From UBA2821 sp902763335 (GTDB taxonomy: Bacteria; Bacillota; Clostridia; Lachnospirales; Lachnospiraceae), in NCBI GenBank assembly GCA_052066835.1, contig JBQHRJ010000003.1: a stretch of 64,000 bases of DNA. One strand, written 5' to 3'. Made by a program: the position numbers and the translations under genes. How positions within the stretch are numbered: position 1 is the first letter of the stretch; every line of letters begins with the position of its first letter. Below the pieces are notes generated by a model, which worked only from the letters and a program-made list of their open reading frames with translations, was not told the DNA's origin and did not search any database. This document shows, one piece after another, positions 60,175 through 64,000 of the stretch.

Positions 60175-61349
60175 GCCATGTCCCTCCTTTGATGCAGTTC
60201 CTCAGTCAAAAGAGTGAGAATATAAAATATCAGACTGTATATTAAGAGTGCTGTCGTATGACTGTCACCGTAACCGTAAGCATATTGTACCTGTCCGGAT
60301 ACCATTCCTGACGGAAGAAGGTTTCCGAGTGTCCTTAGTGCCTCCGGGAAGAAGGAGACAGGAAGAAAATATCCTGATAAAAAGCAGGCACAAAAATTTA
60401 TGGTAAACAGGGTTAGTATTCCTACAGATGTGCCTGAGCACATGTTCAGTATAAAAATGGCTATACATCCGCTGCATAAAACTGCCGGAATAAGTGCCGT
60501 TACAGGAAATGAACCTGATGTCGCAATTTGTAAAACATACAGCATAACTGATGTGAATCCTGTGAAAATCAATATTTTTACAAGATACATTAAAGCTGTG
60601 TTTATTCCACGTTTGTTCATATATTGTTTAAATACTTTATTTTCATTGTCAAAAAATGTGGCACATGACATTGATATAAGTAATATGATAAGTCCGATTC
60701 CGGAGCAGAGGTATGACTCAGCAATGGAGAGCTTACCTGTGGGGTATGCAGTAGTATTGTGAAACATAGTCTCACGCTGAAGGACGTACTTAAGGTAAGT
60801 GTCATTCAGATATGCATTTGCATCGGGATTGTAAAACATTTTGTCGTGTTCATTGTAAATATCATACTGGGTATATATTCCGCATTGTGAGGCTGACAGG
60901 GTTTTGGCACCTGCCATACTGAGCTGCCTGAGTATAAGGGAAATCATATTACTTCCCTCTGAAAATGTTATCTCTATAGGAATATTTGTACCGTCCTTTA
61001 TGCTTTCAAAGAAACCTTCCGGTATAACAAGCAGGGCAGTAACTTCTTTATTTGCAATCATTTCATTTGCAGAAACTATATCAGTCTCTATAAAGTCACA
61101 TGTATCGGTTGTACAGTCGGCACTTTCAAGCATTTTAAATAACATATCCATTAAATCAGATTCGTCTTCAATGACAACTGCAATTTTTAATTTATAGTTT
61201 GAAAGGGACTTAACGTTAAATACATTTTTTGCCGTGAAAGAAGTAAGGTTTGCAATGACGGCTAAAATTATACTTCCTGCTATGAAGTATGGAAGTATTT
61301 TAAGAAACCGTTTAAATTCTAAATAAGTGTATATAAATAATTGTTTCAT
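60171..61349 (-). CDS. ABC-2-type permease of the minus-strand exporter
   Basis: A 392-residue permease of the same plan as its neighbour: an N-terminal helix, an outer domain of about 170 residues (VVIEDESDLMDMLFKMLES...), then about six helices; FLPVSFFPEALRTLGNLLPSG is the typical ABC-2 signature before the last helices. It follows the anchored protein by 22 bases. The two permeases are related to each other by topology and by the N-terminal outer-domain motif LKIAVVIEDE/LKVALYTDD. Confidence 0.82.
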   Translation of the reverse strand: MKQLFIYTYLEFKRFLKILPYFIAGSIILAVIANLTSFTAKNVFNVKSLSNYKLKIAVVIEDESDLMDMLFKMLESADCTTDTCDFIETDIVSANEMIANKEVTALLVIPEGFFESIKDGTNIPIEITFSEGSNMISLILRQLSMAGAKTLSASQCGIYTQYDIYNEHDKMFYNPDANAYLNDTYLKYVLQRETMFHNTTAYPTGKLSIAESYLCSGIGLIILLISMSCATFFDNENKVFKQYMNKRGINTALMYLVKILIFTGFTSVMLYVLQIATSGSFPVTALIPAVLCSGCIAIFILNMCSGTSVGILTLFTINFCACFLSGYFLPVSFFPEALRTLGNLLPSGMVSGQVQYAYGYGDSHTTALLIYSLIFYILTLLTEELHQRRDMA

Positions 61350-61371
61350 ATCTACAGCCCTTTTCTAAAAA

Positions 61372-62763
61372 TTAATATAATTGTGAATACATCGATTTGT
61401 ATTTTTCTATACAATCGTCTATCTGGTTTTTGAGTTCATCCAGTGCTTTACTGTTTGCACCTGATATGTCAAATGTGTCACCTTTCGGCTTTTTGATGGA
61501 TTTGGCATCATCTTTATATGAATATGAGCCTGAAAATCCGACAAAAACATTGTCCTCATCTGTACCTATGCTGCAGTTATTCATATCAAACGTAAATCCG
61601 TGTCCCTTATCAATATCTGAAAATGAACCGTTTATGGCAAAAGTCAACATCGGGTCATCAGACATAATATGTGATAAAACCAGATTGAATTTGTATGCAC
61701 CGGTTTTCGGAGTATAGGTTTCGGTGATATTTGCCGTAAGTGCATATGTGCTTATGTGCGGAGTTGTAAAACTTACGGTATATTCTTTGGAATATTTTTT
61801 ACCCTTATTATTGCCATTTTCACTTATATCGTTGCCGCTTACGGAAAGAACATAATTTTCATTTCCGATTTTAAATGATATGGTTCCGTCGAATTTATCG
61901 GAAGGATTTTTCTTTCCGGTGAAATTAAAATTAAGTTTCAGCGAAACTTTAGCAGAAAACATGCCAAAAGAATTTGAAAAATCAATGGATGTTATCTGGT
62001 CATGGGAGTTAAAAGCAGTATATATTTCGACTCCGTTTTTAAAAAACATTTTTGCATAAGATGCGAGAGTCTTCATATCATTATCACTTAAATTTAATTG
62101 TTTTTTTAAAGCAGCAGAGCCGGAGGCACTGTCTATAATCGCAGCCATCGCATCGGAAGATATGGATAGTTTTATTTTGTTCTCATCCTTTATTTCTGCT
62201 ATCTTTATTCCGTCTGTAACCTTAGAAATATTATCACTTCCGAGAAATTCAAAATAATCTGTAAGGTCTGCTGAAATTACTTTGTCAAATACTGAAGGTG
62301 CCGAAAAGCATATTTTGTTTTTATTTTTATATAAATCACATGAAATAATGGATGTTCCACGGTATGTTGCCCGTACAATATTTTCAGATTTTTTATTTTC
62401 TGAATCACGACGGGAAGTTATATTAACACCCACACCGGTAAGCATATCCGCCTGAGGGAGTTCATCCAGAGTAATATCAAGCTTAGATGTACTTTTACCG
62501 CTATTCATGTTTTCGATAATACTGTCAACACCAATAATATTCCATGGAGAATTTTCAGATGCAGTAAAAAGATCAAGATATCCGTTTTTCAGCTTTTGTG
62601 CGGGAGTGAGCTTAGACCTTACATATGAAACTGTGGCGATAATAATACAGCATATAACAAACGAAATTAATGCATATCTGAATATTATTTTCTTATCCGG
62701 TTTATATGGTTTTGAATCCGGTATGTCAAAATTTGGAACAAATTCGTTGTCATTTTTATTCAT
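61372..62763 (-). CDS. Membrane-anchored protein of the exporter locus
   Basis: A 463-residue protein with an acidic cytoplasmic head, one helix at about residues 30-48 and a large outer domain made mostly of beta strands (FTTPHISTYALTANITETYTPKTG, FNLVLSHIMSDDPMLTFAING). I do not recognise the family. ATG at 62763 has GAGGT upstream and is preferred to the ATG at 62775. Encoded between the ATPase and the permeases, it is likely an accessory, perhaps a sensor or lipid-binding partner of the exporter. Confidence 0.65.
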   Translation of the reverse strand: MNKNDNEFVPNFDIPDSKPYKPDKKIIFRYALISFVICCIIIATVSYVRSKLTPAQKLKNGYLDLFTASENSPWNIIGVDSIIENMNSGKSTSKLDITLDELPQADMLTGVGVNITSRRDSENKKSENIVRATYRGTSIISCDLYKNKNKICFSAPSVFDKVISADLTDYFEFLGSDNISKVTDGIKIAEIKDENKIKLSISSDAMAAIIDSASGSAALKKQLNLSDNDMKTLASYAKMFFKNGVEIYTAFNSHDQITSIDFSNSFGMFSAKVSLKLNFNFTGKKNPSDKFDGTISFKIGNENYVLSVSGNDISENGNNKGKKYSKEYTVSFTTPHISTYALTANITETYTPKTGAYKFNLVLSHIMSDDPMLTFAINGSFSDIDKGHGFTFDMNNCSIGTDEDNVFVGFSGSYSYKDDAKSIKKPKGDTFDISGANSKALDELKNQIDDCIEKYKSMYSQLY

Positions 62764-62818
62764 AAAATACCTCATTTCTTTAACCTTGTTAAATTTTTAG
62801 TTATTAGATTTACAATGC

Positions 62819-63493
62819 TTAACGTATAAGTTTTATAAGACTGGAAATATCAGTTGATTCAGGTATTTCAGTCAGTTTTGTATCCTTCATTAATAACAGG
62901 CGGTTGCACATGGAAATCTCCATTTCGTCATGAGTTGATATGATAATTGTACCGCCAATATCAAGGTAATGTTTTAAATATTTTTTGATATCATCCTTAC
63001 ATGCCGGATCAAGTGCAGTGCCGGGTTCGTCGAGTATAAGTATCGGTGGATGACCGGCGAGTGCGATACCTATACTCAGCCTTTTTTTCATTCCTCCGGA
63101 AAGATTTTCTACTTTTTTCTTAAGCATTGAATTAATGTCGAGGTAGCTTAGAATACCGTCCTCAAGTTCTTTTTTTAATCCTAGTCTGCTGTTACAGTAC
63201 CACAGCTTCAGATTGTCAAGAACGCTTAATTCATTTATAAGCGGATTTTCCTGTGGTACATACCCTATAAGAGTTCGGAACATTTTTTTGTTTTGAAATA
63301 CATTTTTATTATTAATTATAAATTCTCCCGAATCAGGTTTTCCTGTACCGGAGAGGATAGAAAGAAGTGTTGATTTTCCGGCTCCGTTTCTTCCGACAAT
63401 ACCGATACAGTCACCTTTTTCTATATTAAAAGAAATATTATCCAAAATCAGTGTTTTGCCATATTTTTTACTGATGTTTTTAATTTCTATCAT
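62819..63493 (-). CDS. ABC transporter ATP-binding protein
   Basis: A 224-residue nucleotide-binding subunit. Walker A is GIVGRNGAGKSTLLSIL, the Q loop is in IGYVPQENPLI, the signature is NLSGGMKKRLSIGIALAG, Walker B is ILILDEPGTALD, and the switch His is in IIISTHDE. It is the CcmA/drug-exporter type. First gene of the minus-strand exporter operon; the hairpin repeat and an A/T-rich region lie upstream. Confidence 0.94.
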   Translation of the reverse strand: MIEIKNISKKYGKTLILDNISFNIEKGDCIGIVGRNGAGKSTLLSILSGTGKPDSGEFIINNKNVFQNKKMFRTLIGYVPQENPLINELSVLDNLKLWYCNSRLGLKKELEDGILSYLDINSMLKKKVENLSGGMKKRLSIGIALAGHPPILILDEPGTALDPACKDDIKKYLKHYLDIGGTIIISTHDEMEISMCNRLLLMKDTKLTEIPESTDISSLIKLIR

Positions 63494-63535
63494 GTTGACT
63501 CCTTTATTTGTCAGGTTTTATGATTAACTATATTT

Positions 63536-63656
63536 GATTCAGATGTCAAAAGGGTGCTACGCACCAGCCGACACAAATATGTGTATTTGTAAGCTGGCTT
63601 GCAATATCAAATATTGTGTCCGGTTGGCCCCCACAGGGACTTTTGACATCTGAATC
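63536..63656. repeat. 121-base hairpin repeat with perfect 17-base arms
   Basis: The terminal arms GATTCAGATGTCAAAAG (63536-63552) and their exact complement (63640-63656) enclose GTGCTACGCAC (63554-63564) and a second imperfect stem (GCCGACACAAATA...TATTGTGTCCGG). The arms share GAT....GTCAAAAG with the copies at 50.0 and 41.4 kb. It has no coding capacity and looks like a non-autonomous mobile or REP-like element, in the 430-base gap before the last gene. Confidence 0.75.
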
Positions 63657-63730
63657 CTATATTTTTAAACACAGATATGATAGCACATTTTACACTTAAA
63701 TAAAATAATTAAAAAAATATAAAAAAGTTG

Positions 63731-63759
63731 TTGACAAAAAATAAAATCGGATATATAAC
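63731..63759 (+). promoter_or_regulatory. Sigma-A promoter before a structured leader
   Basis: A perfect TTGACA (63731-63736), a 17-base spacer and TATAAC (63754-63759). Transcription would start near 63767, only about a dozen bases ahead of a terminator hairpin. Confidence 0.7.
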
Positions 63760-63778
63760 TATACACATGAACGGCGAA

Positions 63779-63818
63779 GGCGTCTAAAGAACTGAAAAGT
63801 TCTCTAGGCGTCTTTTTT
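63779..63818 (+). terminator. Leader terminator/attenuator hairpin
   Basis: GGCGTCTA and AGAACT pair with AGTTCT and TAGGCGTC around a GAAA loop, with one A-C mismatch and two G-U pairs, followed by six T. It lies between the promoter and a gene 100 bases downstream, so it looks like an attenuator or the end of a small RNA of about 50 bases. Confidence 0.7.
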
Positions 63819-63923
63819 GTTTACTAAAGCAAAAATGTGGATGTGGAAAGCATGCGCCATAACCTGTACTTGTGTGAGGGCAGGTAATTCACAGGGCCGT
63901 ATAATAAAACGGAGGTGTTACTT

Positions 63924-64000
63924 ATGGAAATAAACAACATAATGGACCTTGTAAATGGTCAGATATATGGTATATGGTATCTTATAGGTGCGGCATTAGT
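63924..64000 (+). CDS. 5' end of a membrane-protein gene, cut by the window
   Basis: Only the first 25 codons are present: MEINNIMDLVNGQIYG followed by a hydrophobic stretch. GGAGGTG lies seven bases upstream of the ATG, an excellent ribosome site. The I-x-x-V-N-G-x-x-x-G start is reminiscent of alanine/glycine:cation symporters, but too little is visible to name it. Confidence 0.5.
   Translation, partial: MEINNIMDLVNGQIYGIWYLIGAAL

Noticed and set aside
1..64000. CRISPR arrays, insertion sequences with transposase, prophage genes
   Set aside because: No regularly spaced direct repeats, and no transposase, integrase or phage structural motif was seen in any frame.

Overview
The window is about 38% GC and reads like a Firmicutes chromosome, most likely a gut Lachnospiraceae (Lachnospira/Butyrivibrio/Coprococcus-like). 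The pointers are SpoVG, a GlgC/GlgD pair, DnaD with a DnaC/DnaI-type loader, an Agr-type peptide quorum-sensing locus, ThiH-type (anaerobic) thiazole synthesis, BspA-type leucine-rich repeats and many GGAGG-type ribosome sites. The genus is a guess.

Layout. (1) 1-3.6 kb: an ABC exporter with three ABC-2-like permeases, one anchored protein and an ATPase. (2) 3.7-11.4 kb: an accessory biosynthetic-looking operon made of a stand-alone acyl carrier protein, a PaaK/CapK-type adenylating enzyme overlapping it, two secreted proteins of unknown family, a frameshifted paralogue of the first, a BtrH-like papain-fold protein with a concanavalin-like tail, and a second ANL ligase. (3) 11.4-15.4 kb: a tandem-HTH regulator divergent from a complete agrD-agrB-agrC-agrA locus with a predicted CFLMY thiolactone. 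(4) 15.4-22.9 kb: a Y-family polymerase with a YolD-like partner, a MacB/FtsX-type ABC system and two secreted proteins. (5) 23-27.3 kb: a pantothenate/CoA operon (PanG-like reductase, panB, panC, panD, coaBC). (6) 27.3-36.1 kb: a CHAP/SH3 wall protein, glycogen debranching enzyme, a degenerate C39-like anchored protein, tRNA-Pro and a class A PBP. (7) 36.1-41.2 kb, minus strand: prs, a helicase loader, dnaD and murC, with a DnaA-box cluster. (8) 41.6-48.7 kb: glgC, glgD, spoVG, pth, mfd. (9) 48.9-54.6 kb: a permuted NlpC/P60 protein, a PnuC-like transporter, a sirohaem reductase and a decayed Tp47-like surface-protein gene. (10) 54.7-58.2 kb: thiSFGH and thiE/tenI. (11) 58.2-63.5 kb, minus strand: a HAD phosphatase and an ABC-2 exporter locus, then a repeat and a structured leader before a partial membrane-protein gene.

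The most interesting element is the coupling of regions 2 and 3. The promoter of agrD and the promoter of the carrier-protein operon, about 8.6 kb apart, share a 27-base ungapped element (20/27 identical) at exactly the same distance (55 bases) from the -10 box, and both lack a good -35 box. This is what an activator-dependent AgrA/LytTR regulon looks like. I therefore infer that the ACP/ligase/BtrH-like operon is a quorum-controlled pathway that builds and transfers an ACP-bound acyl or aminoacyl group; its product cannot be read from the sequence. Other points of note are duplication and decay inside that operon, three copies of a hairpin repeat with 17-base arms, and a DnaA-box cluster outside any obvious oriC.
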